Positions 14,829 to 27,065 of a DNA stretch of 64,000 bases are shown here, piece after piece. The stretch lies in the NCBI RefSeq assembly GCF_028858725.1, contig NC_084767.1, forward strand, positions 5,693,501-5,757,500, given 5' to 3'. Numbering within the stretch: the stretch's first letter is position 1; each line of letters starts with the position of its first letter. Under the pieces are notes generated by a model. It made no database searches and was not told the DNA's origin. It worked only from the letters and a program-made list of their open reading frames with translations. Source of the DNA: Colius striatus (lineage: Eukaryota; Chordata; Aves; Coliiformes; Coliidae). Both the position numbers and the translations under genes were made by a program.

Positions 14829-15480
14829 CTTCGTCCGCAAGGTCTGATGGATGTCTGCTGCCAGCTGCCCTTTCCACCACTGCTCCTCCATCCTTTTTCT
14901 TCCCATCCAGACGAAGGTCTGGAAGAAGGACGGGGCCGCTCTGCTGGGAGGGAGAACAAACCGGACAAGTCGCCCGCAGCCCCACGGCTGTTTCCACCGT
15001 CCCTCCCCGCGGCACCGGCGGCCCCCAGCCCCCGCGTCCCACCAACACCGCACGCAACCCCGTAACGTATCGCTTATTCCCTACCTTTAAGACGCCGCGC
15101 ACCCCCTCCTCGGCTCGGCGCAGCCCTGCCCTGCGCTGCCCGCGGTCCCGGCCGCAGCGGTCCCTCAGCGGGCGCCCGCCGCCCGTGTGCGGCCGGGGGC
15201 AGCGGCGGGAGCCATGGCTGAGCGCGCCGGGAGGGCGGAAGCGCTGCCCGCGGCGCAGGCTGAGGCGGGAAGCGGCGGTGCGGGGGGATGCGGCCCCCTG
15301 CGCCGGGCCGGCTCTCGCTTAATTGCGGCTACTTACAGCCGGCTGCCCCAGGCACGGGGCTGCGCCTCCCCAGCGGCCGGCAGCACCTGTGCGCGGCGCG
15401 GGGCAGGACCGCAGAGCCGCGGGCCGGGGCCGTGAGGGCAGAACGGCAGCCCCCGGGCGCGGGTGTGTGCCGGCTTCAGC
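14560..15480. promoter_or_regulatory. CCNJL: CpG island / CCNJL promoter region
   Basis: The sequence turns abruptly GC- and CpG-rich around 14.55 kb and returns to AT-rich after about 15.48 kb. It covers the first coding exon of CCNJL and extends some 600 bp upstream. No TATA box is evident, which fits a dispersed CpG-island promoter. Several long open frames on both strands are by-products of low stop-codon density. Confidence 0.75.
14829..14891 (-). CDS. CCNJL: CCNJL coding exon 1 (start codon)
   Basis: The start codon is at 14891-14889, followed by 21 codons reading MEEQWWKGQLAADIHQTLRTK, then an AAG|GTTGGG donor. The WW-G-x-LAADIH pattern is the N-terminus of cyclin J proteins. Exon 2 continues in frame with ELTLP. 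The upstream frame stays open to about 15053, and another in-frame ATG lies five codons upstream. I chose the inner ATG because family members start right before the acidic-QWW motif. A possible acceptor (CCTTCTTCCAG) at about 14911-14921 suggests that a separate 5' UTR exon may lie further up in the CpG island. Together with exon 2 this gives 91 residues of the protein. Confidence 0.85.
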
Positions 15481-17853
15481 GGTCCTCCCAGCTGGACTGG
15501 AAGCAAAACTGCTGGAGAAAATACAAAGCTTTCCCCAGTACTGCAGACTCTGAATACTCAGTAAATAGCCTCACTATTAACAGGCGAGATTGACTTTTGC
15601 CTTGTTTTGTACCTTATCTTAAACTGACAAAATCCTGTACATAGAAGTGCTTGCTAGTGTCTGAGCATGAGGTTTGGCAGGAGCACAGCTCCCTTTGGGG
15701 CCACATGTCAAGGTTTCCCTCTCATAGTACCAGAAAGCAAGTCTGTGCTGTGCAGACACGGAGCTGGGACTTACAGAGGGTGCACTTTCCCCCATTCTCC
15801 CCTCTTCAGACATCACTCAAACGTCGTGTCCTTGGGACAGGTCCCATCCTTGTTACACAGCAGTGCACAGCATCAGCTGTAGCAGGGCCCCAGCTGCTGC
15901 CACAGAACTTGGGAGATGCCTGGTTTGCCATCAGAGCTCAACCTGGCCACAGCTGCCGGAAAGGGTGTCAGTCACTGCTGGGCCCTGGGAGCCCGGGAAG
16001 CCGCATTCTTTCCAAGTTTTATACTCAAAGAGCCCAAGAAACTGTCAGGCATCACTTATTTTTATTCCCAGACCTCCAAGGGCCATGTTTACAGTCCAGT
16101 GGATATTTCAGCAAGTTTAATTGTAATCTTTCAACAAGTCTTAACACTCCAGGAATCAAAACACCACCACATAACCAAAAATCTTGGTTTAGAACCAAAT
16201 CTCGCCACTGATCCATTAAGGATGGAGAATTGTCATGAGAAATTTACCAGGCCTAGCAACAGCTTTCCCATTTAAAGAACTAAATATCATGTTTAGAATT
16301 ACCTGTTGGGTTTGAGTTTTGGTTTGGTTTTGCAGTTATTCTGAACTGTGATTTGCAAAAGAACCTCACATAATGTTTGTCAGGAAAGGATCTGCCTGTT
16401 TCATTCAAAATAAATATTTGTGCTGATTTTAGTGTTCCTGGGAAAATATTTTTGTGATCAAAGAAAGTTGTTGACTACATCTTCTGGGGAAAACATACCC
16501 CAGTTGTTTATAGTCTGTGTTTACTGGCTTGTCCCCTGCTGTAAAAGAGAAGCAGTGAAGTTAAGTGGCAAGAGCTATTAAGCCTGCAGATAAAAGCTGC
16601 CACCAAGTGTCCATCAGAAATAATTTTCCCTTAATTTCTTTTAAGTACTTCTCAGTGTTCCTTGAAAAAAGTACTTGGAGTGCCTTAAATTAAGGCAAAG
16701 AAAAATCTGTCTTGTCTTTTTGCTCAAAACCAAGCATGTGCTTAACTATTTTGTTGAATAACAGCTGGAGCATTTCTTCACAAGTAGTCTGTTTATTGTT
16801 CATACACTAATGTATTCATTCTCTCCAACAGCTTTGTATTTACTCGTGTATTTATTTTTAATCTGAATTATTTAGAGAAATCTTGAGATTCTAGATGGAA
16901 CAGAAAACTGTTCCATTGGATGCTGCATTTAATTTTGCAGCCAAAAGATTGTATTTTTCTGGAATATGGTCCACGTGTTTCACTTGTTCTATTTGAAAAT
17001 ACGTTAAGTATGATGTATCAGAAGTTTCCTTCAGTAAGTGCATTGATACTACAACGGAAACAAATAATGAGTAAAGGTGCTCCTTTCCATAGCATGGCTG
17101 TTATCAGGGCTCAAATAGACTGCCCTGTTGATTTTTAAAAACCCCAACCAGCGGTGTCTTTCATCTCATAAAATATTCACAGTAACAAATTAGAGGGAGC
17201 AGTAATTCTGGACTTGATAAGAGCTCAGACATAGCCTTGAACCTTGGAATCACTTTACTTTGAAGGAGGGAGTGCCAGCAAGGCCACCCATACAAAACAA
17301 GGAATCCAGCACTGTTCCATCTGACAGTCAAATGGACAGCAGACAGATATTATCATCAGATCATTGATACTGTAAAAATTAACTGCAGTATATCCTTTTC
17401 CATCCAAATGAGATCACCAGATCCTCATCAGGTTCTGGTATAGTGGATAAAGCTTGGGTTAAAGTACAGCCTTTACCCAGGACAGAACTGTTTTGGTTTA
17501 ATTATCATTCTAAAAAACAGACTGAGAGATACAAGATCCAATGGGGATTCTCAGAGTAGGTTTGCATTGAGTTTATATTAACTTGGAGAAGTTTTATGTT
17601 ACTCTTTCATCATTAGTAAGTCATGGTTGAGTAAAGTACAGCTCAGAGTCAGTAAAACCTCACTGATGCAAATTGAGTTTGTAAGTCAGTGAAATTGTTA
17701 ATTTGGTGGGAGGGAGGCATCCCTTAAAAATCAGTTTAACCGAGCAAGTTAGCACCTTTACCACTTGAGGCAATAAAATTGCTTTTAGGCAACAAAGCTA
17801 CCAGAAAAATAACTGAGGACACCAACCACAAACTGACCAAAAAAGAGCTCAGT

Positions 17854-18200
17854 TGTCACCAAAATGGGGAAATAAACTCCTGAGCGCCAACACAGTATTA
17901 GGAAGCAGGCATTCCTTTAATTGCAGCGCTGGGTGCACACCATGACATGAAATAATGCTCCTTATATACATTACAGAGAAGCCATTATCTTGTTTTCTAA
18001 AAAAGGGCCCTTGCTGAAACTGTTTTCAAGTTGTTTTTCTGCTCAGTCCCATAATGTATTGCCAAAACACAGTTAACTGCTGCCATCAGTCGGTCTCTCT
18101 CCTCTGGCCTCTTCTCAAGCTGATACGGTCACTCCCTCACTCTCTTCTCAGGCTACTTCCTAAGGCCTCTGGCTCCAGGTGTCTGCACAACAGATAAGCA
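17854..18200. mobile_element. probable avian ERV LTR fragment
   Basis: The stretch contains a block beginning TGTCACC, an AATAAA-like AAATAAACTCC, then AGGAAGCAGGCATTCCTTTA and TTGCAGCGCTGGGTGCAC. These resemble the ends of ERVL-type LTRs in bird genomes as I remember them. Boundaries, strand and family are uncertain because I could not compare it with a repeat library. Confidence 0.4.
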
Positions 18201-19919
18201 GTAGTACCACTTTTAAGCATTTTTTAACTTTTAACTCTTTGCTTGCAATTTCAGCTGAAACCATACTTGTGTATAAAATAGCAAGTGGGGATTTAGGGTT
18301 AGAAAAGAATGAGAAATCTCTGAGTTCTGGTATCACAGGCAGCTCTCATCCTGCCTGAGAGCACAAAGGGCTCAGGGGCTCCATGGAGTAGGTAAGGCAA
18401 TGGAAATGCAGGGATAAAGGGACAGGACCAAGTGCAGAGAGGCTGGGGCCCTCTTGGTTGAGCCTAGGTGGAAAAAATGGGCTTTGTAGTCAAGTTCCAG
18501 GTACAACACAGGCAGCACCAGCTTATGCCTATGCACCTGCTGGAGAGGCTGTGTGTATCAGGAACACATAAAAAACTCACTTGTTCACCTCTCTGTCCCT
18601 CAACTTCACCTGCTGCTGGAGATGGAAAGAAGCTTCCCTCAGACCCAGCAAGGAGGGCAGTTCAAATGAAAACCAGCTCATCTCTTCACAGGGCCCAACA
18701 CCCCTAGGTCCCCTTCTTCCTCAGCTGCCTCCCATTTCACTAGGATCCCAAAGCTAGATTGGCTCAGCAACAGCTTGAACACTAACTTAAGCCAGTTTAA
18801 GCCCTTTTCCATTGTGCAAGGGGTTCAATCTGATGGGGAGAAAGAGCTTTATCAAAGCTGGTTCTCATTGTCCTGCCTCTGTGGTTTCTCTGTCACTCAT
18901 ACATTTTTGTTGTTTAATCTGCCCTACTAAACCTAGTTTTTCTCCAGGGTTAGTTTTATGCAGTTTTAGAGAGTGATACTGGTTCACAGGGTGATCAAAA
19001 GCCAGCACAAAGTGAGCAGCAAGCAAGCAGGCACAGCCCTGAGCAGCAATAGGGCCCCTTCCTGCAGCAGTGTTACACTGGCTTGATGAGACTCATAGAG
19101 TGGTGCCCAAATTTGGCTTATCTTGTTCCCTCTGAGAGCCAGCACTGGTGGGCCTGGGCAGGGAGGTACTGATCCAGCAAAAAAAAATGCCCAGGGTAAG
19201 ATACTGTAAAGTGTGGGGAGCTGAGGTCTGACTTTACTGAATCAGGCTTAGCACAACATCATTATCAAACTGGTCAGAGGCACGGGATCTCTGTGCCCTC
19301 GCAGATGGCAGAGATGAGGGCAGGGTGAGAGCAGGGCTGCCCCTTTTATTGTGGGGTTTGTGAGTCTGGAGAACTGCAGTCTACTTCCCTCTCTTCTTGG
19401 TAGAAGCAAGCTAAGAATGATTTTGTTTGTTTGTTTTTAAAGACAATGTTACTGGATTAGGACTGTACTTAAGAGCTGTAGTTATGCCTGGCTGGTATGA
19501 AAGGCTTTAACCCAGTGAGCTGCTGCTGAATGTGTGTCCATGCCAGACTCAGCCTGTGACAGTGAGAAGAAAAAACAGTATTACAGGTTTTTTTTTTAGA
19601 GCTTAAGGAAAATACTGCTGCACTTCTATGTAGCTTTGAAGAGCCTGGGTTTTTTCAAAGGCTTTTAAATGGTTGCAGTTCCTAGCTTCCTGCTGATGCT
19701 GAGTGGGTCTGAGTAAGGATGTGTATGCCTTGCCTTGGGGAGCTCTCAGGGGAGGCTCAGGGGCCTGTTGCTGCCCAGCAGTATGAAATAAGGACTTTGT
19801 GCCTGAGAATTGACATGATGGTCAAGCCAGCCCCCCTGAATTTCCCACACCGTCCTCTTGTCCCAGCTCTTTCTATTTCTGAGCACTCAATTCCTTGTTC
19901 GTCCTCTAAGCCAGTGGCT

Positions 19920-20301
19920 TATGTGGGGCTGTTTAGTCTGGAGAAGAGGAGACTGAGGGGGGATCTTATTAATATTTACAAATATCTCACTGGTGGGTGT
20001 CAGGAGGTTGGGGCAGCACTTTTTTCAATGGTATCTAGCAACAGGACAAGGGGTGATGGGATGAAACTGGAACACAACAAGTTCCGCTTAAACATAAGGA
20101 AAAACTATTTCCCTGTTTCAGTGAGGGAGCCCTGGCACAGGCTGCCCAGAGGGGTTGTGGAGGCTCCTTCCTTGGAGGTCTTCAAGACACACCTGGACAT
20201 GTTCCTATGTGACCTGATCTAGGTGACCCTGCTTCTGCAGGGGGGGTTGGACTAGATGATCTCTAAAGGTTCCTTCCAACCCTACCATTCTATGATTCTA
20301 T
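19920..20301 (+). mobile_element. CR1 LINE, truncated 3' end
   Basis: A 5'-truncated CR1 retrotransposon. An open frame (19719-20222) encodes the C-terminal end of the CR1 second protein, including the LFSLEKRRLRGDLI segment, GDGMKLE and the RLPRGVVEAPSLEVFKTHLD segment. The 3' untranslated part carries the typical GGTTGGACTAGATGATCTC and CCTTCCAACCCTACC blocks. It ends in ATTCTATGATTCTAT, the avian CR1 tail repeat. Upstream of about 19.92 kb the similarity fades. Confidence 0.95.
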
Positions 20302-23300
20302 AAATTAGAAACTATTTGAACATACCCTTCCTTTCAGAGGCCTTTCACTCTCAACCTGCCTATCATGCACCCAGGGGAGACTGCCTCTCCTGCACAGAGC
20401 TGCTGGATTGCAGGAAGGACAGGGCCAGTACTCGGCTACAGCAGTGCTGGATTGGGGCACAGGGAGCTGTGAGGCATGGGCCTGTGCTGTCCTGATGGAA
20501 CTCTGCAGCTTCTGCTGTTGGATGTGGCTAGTTTCAAGTGCAGAGCTGGCACTTGGCAGTGGAAAGGGGGTGGGAGAGGAACTGTGGCTGCCAGGAGGCA
20601 GGAGAGGAGGGACAGTGCAGAGAACAGCCATGTAGCCCCCAGCACTGTGTGTTGTGGGCCTGCCATAGTGTGGTCCTCAGGGATATCATGATACTTAGTG
20701 AGGCAGCATTGACAAAACCTGGAAGCTGGGGTTTTTTTTAGCATTGGGGTGTTGACTGTTGAGTGTTAACTGGTGTAAGTGGAGACAGGCTCAGCTGGGG
20801 AGCAGAGCAAACCAGGGTGACTGGTAAATGCACGTTAGTCCCACAGAAAGACAAAGTCTGTGTGGATGAGTGGTGAAGCTTGGCAGGTGGTGCTGCTTTG
20901 TGCCAGCAGCTTCCCTTTGTTTCCAGCTGTGACATCACAACATTACAGAGACTCTATGTGCTTTGAGTCCATGGTTAATGTTAGAAAGTATCTTCACTGT
21001 AAATAATTGTTTCTTTTCATTGTTAGCATCAAAGTGTATGGTTTATGAAACAACACAAAACAAATGGAAACTGCAAACTAAATGAACAAAACCCTCCTTG
21101 AGGTGCTTTTGTGTAGATCAGCCCTGAGGAGGGGGAAAGGGCTTTGGGAGGCTGAAATAAGGAGTCAGAAGCTGCACCAGGCAGGAGGAGTTGTCCTTGG
21201 GCTCATCCAGTGCTGACTGCTTCTCACCCTGCTGCTGTTTGCACAGAGCTCTCAGTGTGAAATCACAGCTTTGCCTGGCTGGACATGCACTGCTGCATGG
21301 CATCGGGGATGGATGTGGGAGGAGGAAGCCTCTGTGGGAGTGGAGACAAGCTCCTGTGGCAGAGAGACAGGCACATCTGTTCACAGACAGGTCTGTGCTA
21401 GTCCCTAATGAGCCACAATACTAACTCCACACAGGAGGTGGGCACTCCTGCCTTTCCTTGCCTTCCTACCCTTGGCATGCTGGATGTGCTGGAGGGACTC
21501 ACTTGTGTCAAAATGTGATGCAAAAGGCAGCTCTGGCACTTGCAGTGATGCTGTGTGTGAGGGTGGCGTTGTCTTCATCAAGTACCCTCCCCATTCCTTC
21601 CCGATAGCATCTGCCCTTGTGCCTGCCCAGCTACCACCGTTCCCAGCTCTTTTCCTACCCCTGCAGAGGTGCAGGCAGCTGCTGGGGTGAGCAGCCTGCG
21701 TGGCAGGGATGCACTTCTGAGATAGTTTGGCTGTGAAAACCAGAGATCTTTATTTGGTGGATTTCCAGAAATGTTTCTGGAATAAAGAGACTTGATGTAA
21801 ATCTCCATTTCAGTCCAAGCCCAAAGTAAATAACTGCTTGGCTGGAGGACAACAGCAGCACAAACCAAAATGCAGCCTGTAGATGCAGGAGCAAGCCAGA
21901 ATGTGTTATTTTTAGTGGTCCAAAGTCTGAGCCAGTCATTTTGAGTTTTGGGGAGGGGTTTCTCCACTTTTAATATTTCAGCAATTGGCCCTGTAGTGAC
22001 CCAGCCACACTTGTACTTTGCCAGTTGCCCTTCCCTCCCTCCTCTTCTGGATGAGACAGGAGCAGGGGAGCCTGCAGCCGCCTGAGATGATTCTTCTTGC
22101 AGGACTGAGCCGAGTGGGGACATTTTGTTCAGCATGCAAGTTGCTCTTGAGGCTTTGTAAGAGAAGATGATTCTTATTCAGAGGAACATGTACAAGGGAA
22201 ACTCACATCTATCACTTCCAATGCTCATGCTGCTTTCACAGAAATACTCGTGTTACGTGGTATCTTTAAATGACTTCAGCCTAATGGCACATTAAACAAT
22301 CTGAACCAGCTCTTCCTCTCCCTCTTACTTGCCTTATTTTATTAGTTTGACTTTTCTGTTGCTCAGAGCACTCGATGGCAGGAGCTGCCTGGGGCTGGGG
22401 TTTGGGGAGGGCAGGCAGTTCCCAAGGGTGGAGGGAGCAGGCTGGAGTTAGCGGCCCTGAAAGACCTCACAGCCCCAAACTGAAAGCAAGCACTGTCACA
22501 CCGAGCACTCAGTGGTTCTTCATAATTTGCATTTTTATATGCCAGCCTTAAAAGGCTCATTTACAGGTTTTCCTTTTCTGAAGAATAAAAAAGATGCTTT
22601 GCCAGACAGTCAACAACTTCCCTGGCTTCTCTGAGGAAACCAGCTCATGTCCCCCTGAGAGGGCTGATGCTGGGAAGAAATGCTCCCTGCTGGGGCCTTC
22701 TCTGTAGATAACAAGGAAAGACTGAGGGGCTGAGCTGATCTAATGGCTCACTGCTGCTTCTCCTCCACCCTCCTCTTCTCAGGCTTATTCCCTGTGGTGC
22801 TCTCCCAGCTCTGGTAACTGTCTGGTGCCGCATGGTTTCAGCTCATAAAATCAGTGGAGAACTGTCTTGACTACAAATAAAACCCAAACAATAAAACCAT
22901 AAATCCACCCCAAAAATATCCACTTCAGGGGATGGGTAATGCACTGAGCAAAGAGAGGGCAGCAAGGTCTCTGTCTTTTGGCAGCAGTGGGCTGTGAGTG
23001 CTAATGAATTAATTGAAGCAGTACTGTGTAATTTCTCTTTTGAGTGCAGCACAACTGGGTGGTAGTGTGGAGAGGCAGCATCTTCCCATGTGTCACATCA
23101 CCTCCTTTGAGCTGCCCTGACACATGCAGCTGCTGGAAGACCTCTGTCAGAGTAGAGACCTGTGAGCAACTCAGCCCAGCCAAAAAGCAGTTCTTTCTCT
23201 CGCTGGGCTCTGGAGCCATTGGGGCCAGGGGAGAGTGCAAGGCTGGGCATTGAGGGAGAAGTGCAGTTCCTCACCTGCTGTTGCCTTTGGGAACTTGCCT

Positions 23301-23656
23301 GCAAATGCACCCTGAGACACCTTAAATAAGGGAGCTTTGGAAAGAGAAATGTGTTATCTGAGCAACCACCGTCAAGGAAAGGACACCTACCCTCCCGGTG
23401 AGCAGCTTCAGGGAAACGGGCAGATCCTATTCTGCCACCTTGCAGGTTTTCTTGCACAGGGAACAGAGAACTCTGTGCATTAATTCCCCAGCTTGCTGGG
23501 CTGGCAGGGGAAGAAATACTCCTCTTGCACCAGACCCTACAAAATCAGTCACTAAACCCAACACTGTCTATGGAATCTGTAACACTATTTTCAAATACCT
23601 TCTGGGAAACCACTTTTAGAAACATCAAGACTATTCCAGCACTACTGTTGTTCAGC

Positions 23657-23662
23657 TTTATT
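23657..23662 (-). terminator. C1QTNF2: candidate C1QTNF2 polyadenylation signal
   Basis: AATAAA on the minus strand about 1.27 kb past the C1QTNF2 stop codon. I noticed no closer canonical hexamer. The resulting 3' UTR length is plausible but there is no transcript evidence. Confidence 0.4.
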
Positions 23663-24936
23663 TTCTAAAATGTATTTGGAAATACATTCTGTAAATTCAT
23701 GAAAATCATGCAAATGCTTTGACTGGTAAGACAAAAAAATAATCCTTGTTATTCTGAGATATCCCTTCAATGGCTACATGTGAGGATTAGAGGAGCTGGA
23801 AGTTCATTACAGCTTTCATCAAGCGATAAAGGAGAACCCTCTGCTCTGATAATAGCAAATCATTTTGGAGCATGTCTCTGTATTGGCTAATTCTCAGCTT
23901 AGCAAAATCAAAAAGCTCAGCTGAGCAAAAGTTCAACTTCAAAAGCTTGGCCATTAGGGTTTGGTGTGGTTTTTGGGTTTTGGGATTTCTTTCTTCTTTG
24001 GTTTAGAACCAACACATTGCAGTTAGAGCACCTGTAATATTTGACATACGGCATCAAAAAAGCTAAGCAGCAGTAAGAGCTGTAACATTAAGCCCATGAG
24101 GATGATCTCAGCAGCACCAGAAAGAACTTCTTCCAGCAAAAGCTGGCAGGGATGAAGGAAGTGGGTTATTAAGGAGTCTGTTTTTGGAGTGAAGGATCAT
24201 GCTGTCTTTGAATCTTATCTGTAAAGTTCATCCTCCACTGTGACTTGGAGGCCCACAGGTATTTGACTTGCACAGTCCAGTTTGGGCTCTGGTCCCAGCT
24301 TACCAACACTTGTGTGAAACTAGGTGCAGAACTCCAGCACTGGTATGTTGAGGCTGAAGCCAACCATGCTCAGTGCAACAACTTGTGTCTTAGGATGAGT
24401 CTTACCTTTAGCCTTAAAATGCTTATTAGTACGGCTTTGATGAGACTGAGAGCTACTCTGACAACTTTAACTGACTCTTAAGTAGTTGGTAAAGTGTGAC
24501 TCTGTTAACACAGATTGTAACACTTCTGGGGTGTAGGGGAAGGAGGTGCGGTGATACAATCTCCAGCATCAATGGCACTTCTGAGCTCAGCTTTCAGGAA
24601 ATGGTTGTTGTTTCCATGCTTTATAAGAACAATATTAATAAAGCATTCTAATCAGTATTTGAGTTACATGTCCACAGTGTGTTACAGTCATCATGGGAAA
24701 TGTAACAGGCGCCTTCGAGATTCAGAGATTCATGAGGCTGCTTCAAGGTGATTTGTACCAGCCCTGGGGACTAGGGAATGATGTCAAGTAAATGTCTAAA
24801 TAGCCAGTACAGGCTGTTAGTGCCAAAATGGGGAATCAAATGATAATCCCACACGTGTCCATGTACAGGCTGCACTTTGCTGGACTGAGATCTCGTGCAT
24901 TTGGTTATTTTTTTTCCCACAGGCTAGTTTCTCATC

Positions 24937-27057
24937 CTATATTTCGTTGAGATAATCTTGATCAGGATATATGAGGAAGCCAGTAAACAAGCTGTCTGTC
25001 CAGTAGGGATCATAAAAGAGCCCGTTTTGTTCTGAGTAAAAGATCTGCAGCCAAACCTCATCCTCCTCCTTCAGAGAAAGGATGGTTGATCCAGAGGCAA
25101 CATCGTGGTTCCCAGTGTTGGCATCAAAAGTCTTGATCCGGTACTGCCCGTTGTGCACCAAGCCAATGGCCAAATGCTTGTTGGCCAAAGTGATATCATA
25201 AGTGAAGTAGTAAATACCTGGAATGCTGCATATAAACTTCCCACTGGAAGCATTGTAATGTCCTCCCTCGTTCATCAAGATCCTGTCAAATTTGATGGGC
25301 AGCCTTTCCCTTGGGTAGCTCTTTGAGACTGCTACAGAGAAGGCAGATTTGGCTTTGCTGGCACCACAGGTGCAGGGTCCTGGCATCCCAGCCTCACCCT
25401 TGTTCCCTTTGGGCCCTTTCTTTCCGGGTGCCCCATTTTTTCCAGGATTACCCTTTAAGCCCTTGGGCCCCCGTGGGCCTGCCTTGCCAATGGCTCCTGC
25501 TTTCCCCTTTGGTCCTGGCTTGCCTGGATTTCCCGTTCTGCCTTGAGGACCTAGAAGACAAAGAACTTTGTAAATTTTTCAGTGAAAGAGGTGATGTGGC
25601 AAGTGGAAAGGAGTTCTATCACTGCAGCAGTATCTTTTCATTTAGGATGAAAGTCTTGCTTTGAGGTGAGAAAGGGCTGAATGTGTCAGGACTGTGTTAG
25701 GCAGGTAGTTGGCATAATGACTGTGGGACCTGGAACAGGGCAGTGTGTCCCATTTAAGGACCAAAGTGCTGGTTCAATTATCTGTCTCACTTGAGAAAAG
25801 GGAGTAATTAATTATGAAGCTAGCCAAGAACAAGCTTTAAATGTTTGTGTTTTCCAGGATCAGGACAGGTTTGTGAAGCTTTTGGAATGTGGCTTTGAGA
25901 AGATGGAGGAGTTTTAATCTCATGCCTTTTTTTTTAAACATTTAATATGAAACTGTTGTTTAAAAATAAAAGAAAAAATGTAGGTGTAGTAAAAAGCCCA
26001 GCCTTGCTGGAGGATGAACCAGAAAATTGCCTTGAGATAAGAAATGAGTTGGGCTGTCACAGTGATGCTGATACTGCTGATCAGTGCTGACGGTGGTAGT
26101 GTCTGATACAGGATGAATTCTTGGGGAGTTAAACCTTGTCTCTTGATCAACTGTAGAGCATAGAAACTAGATTTAAGCGTGGCTGTGGATAGAAACCTGT
26201 TCTTCAGATTCCCTGCTTTGAGGATGGGAGAAGAGAACAAAACAAGCTGCAGCTTTGGCGTGCCGGTGTTATGCTGAATCAGGAGTGCACTCTAGTGTGG
26301 CAACGGGAAATCGCTGTGTTCTGCCCAGGGCTGCTCCTGCTGCAGACTGCCTGTGAGGTGAGCTCCACCTCAGGATTGAAAGATTGTTGGTTGCTTCAGT
26401 TCAGATTGACTGTGGTCAGAGCAGTGCCTGTTACCCAGCCAGAGCACTTTGAGGAACAAGGAGTTAATTTTGTTCACCCGACTGTTTTGCTTGAGAGCAG
26501 GAGTCAGAGAGCAGCGCTTCGTCTCATCTGGAGAGCATAAATCACAACAGGGTAAACCACACTTCCTACCAAAATGAAGCCATTAGGAACCACATACAGC
26601 ATGAAGATGCTGTCAGTAGGTAACAGGAGTCTGACCCCTCTTCCTGGCAGGAGCTGACAAGTGTGAGATGTTGGGCAGAGGAGACTGGAAGTTTCTAGAA
26701 GAGTTTCCTATGAGGTGTCTGTCCTGGGGCTCAGATTTGGGCTGAGGGGTTGCTATGATCTGGGCTGTTGCACTATTCCATTTTAACCCTTGTGCTCAGA
26801 AGTGCTTGTCTCTTACCTTCATCTCCATGCTCGCCTTTCTCCCCGTCGTTGCCGTCCTTCCCATCTTTGCCGGGGAAGCCCATCCTGCCGATGGTCCCTG
26901 GAGTCCCAGGCGCGCCGGGGGGACCAGGGGGCCCGGGGGGGCCTGGCAGGCTGCAGGCCAGCTGGGCACCTTCCTGCAGTGTGCCCTTGGCAAAGCCCCC
27001 CAGGATGTGATTTGCCACACAGGGCACCGTCCAGAGTAGGAGGACAGCAGAGATCAT
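24937..27057 (-). CDS. C1QTNF2: C1QTNF2 (CTRP2), complete coding region in two exons
   Basis: Secreted C1q/TNF-related protein 2, an adiponectin paralogue that assembles as trimers through its collagen stalk. The coding exons are 27057-26817 and 25550-24937, joined in phase 1 through a GATGAAG|GTAAGA donor and a TGTCTTCTAG acceptor. The product is 284 residues; mammalian CTRP2 has about 285. Residues 1-16 form a signal peptide (hydrophobic ISAVLLLW, cleavage after VA). Residues 39-140 are 34 uninterrupted Gly-X-Y triplets crossing the exon junction, followed by the CTCG hinge cysteines. Residues from about 148 to the end form the C1q domain, starting [15 protein letters not shown] and including [11 protein letters not shown] (possible N-glycosylation at Asn180), GIYYFTYDI and [16 protein letters not shown] acceptor 8 nt before the ATG implies an upstream noncoding exon. 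Confidence 0.97.
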
Positions 27058-27065
27058 GGTGCAGC

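Larger units (their letters stand above)
15481..24936. other. CCNJL-C1QTNF2 intergenic region
   Basis: No gene recognised. It holds a CR1 3' end at 19.9-20.3 kb, a probable LTR fragment at 17.85-18.2 kb and, at its right end, the probable 3' UTR of C1QTNF2. The longest open frames (15651-16211 plus, 21578-22135 minus) show no domain pattern, repeat structure or splice context supporting a protein. Confidence 0.6.

Noticed and set aside
14624-15593. Several overlapping open frames of 80-140 codons on both strands
   Set aside because: They lie in the CCNJL CpG island where stop codons are rare. Only the 21-codon segment at 14891-14829 has family similarity.
15651-16211. 186-codon plus-strand open frame
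   Set aside because: No domain, composition or splice context typical of a gene; several alternative frames overlap it.
21578-22135. 185-codon minus-strand open frame
   Set aside because: Low-complexity mix without recognisable motifs; no promoter or splice signals near it.
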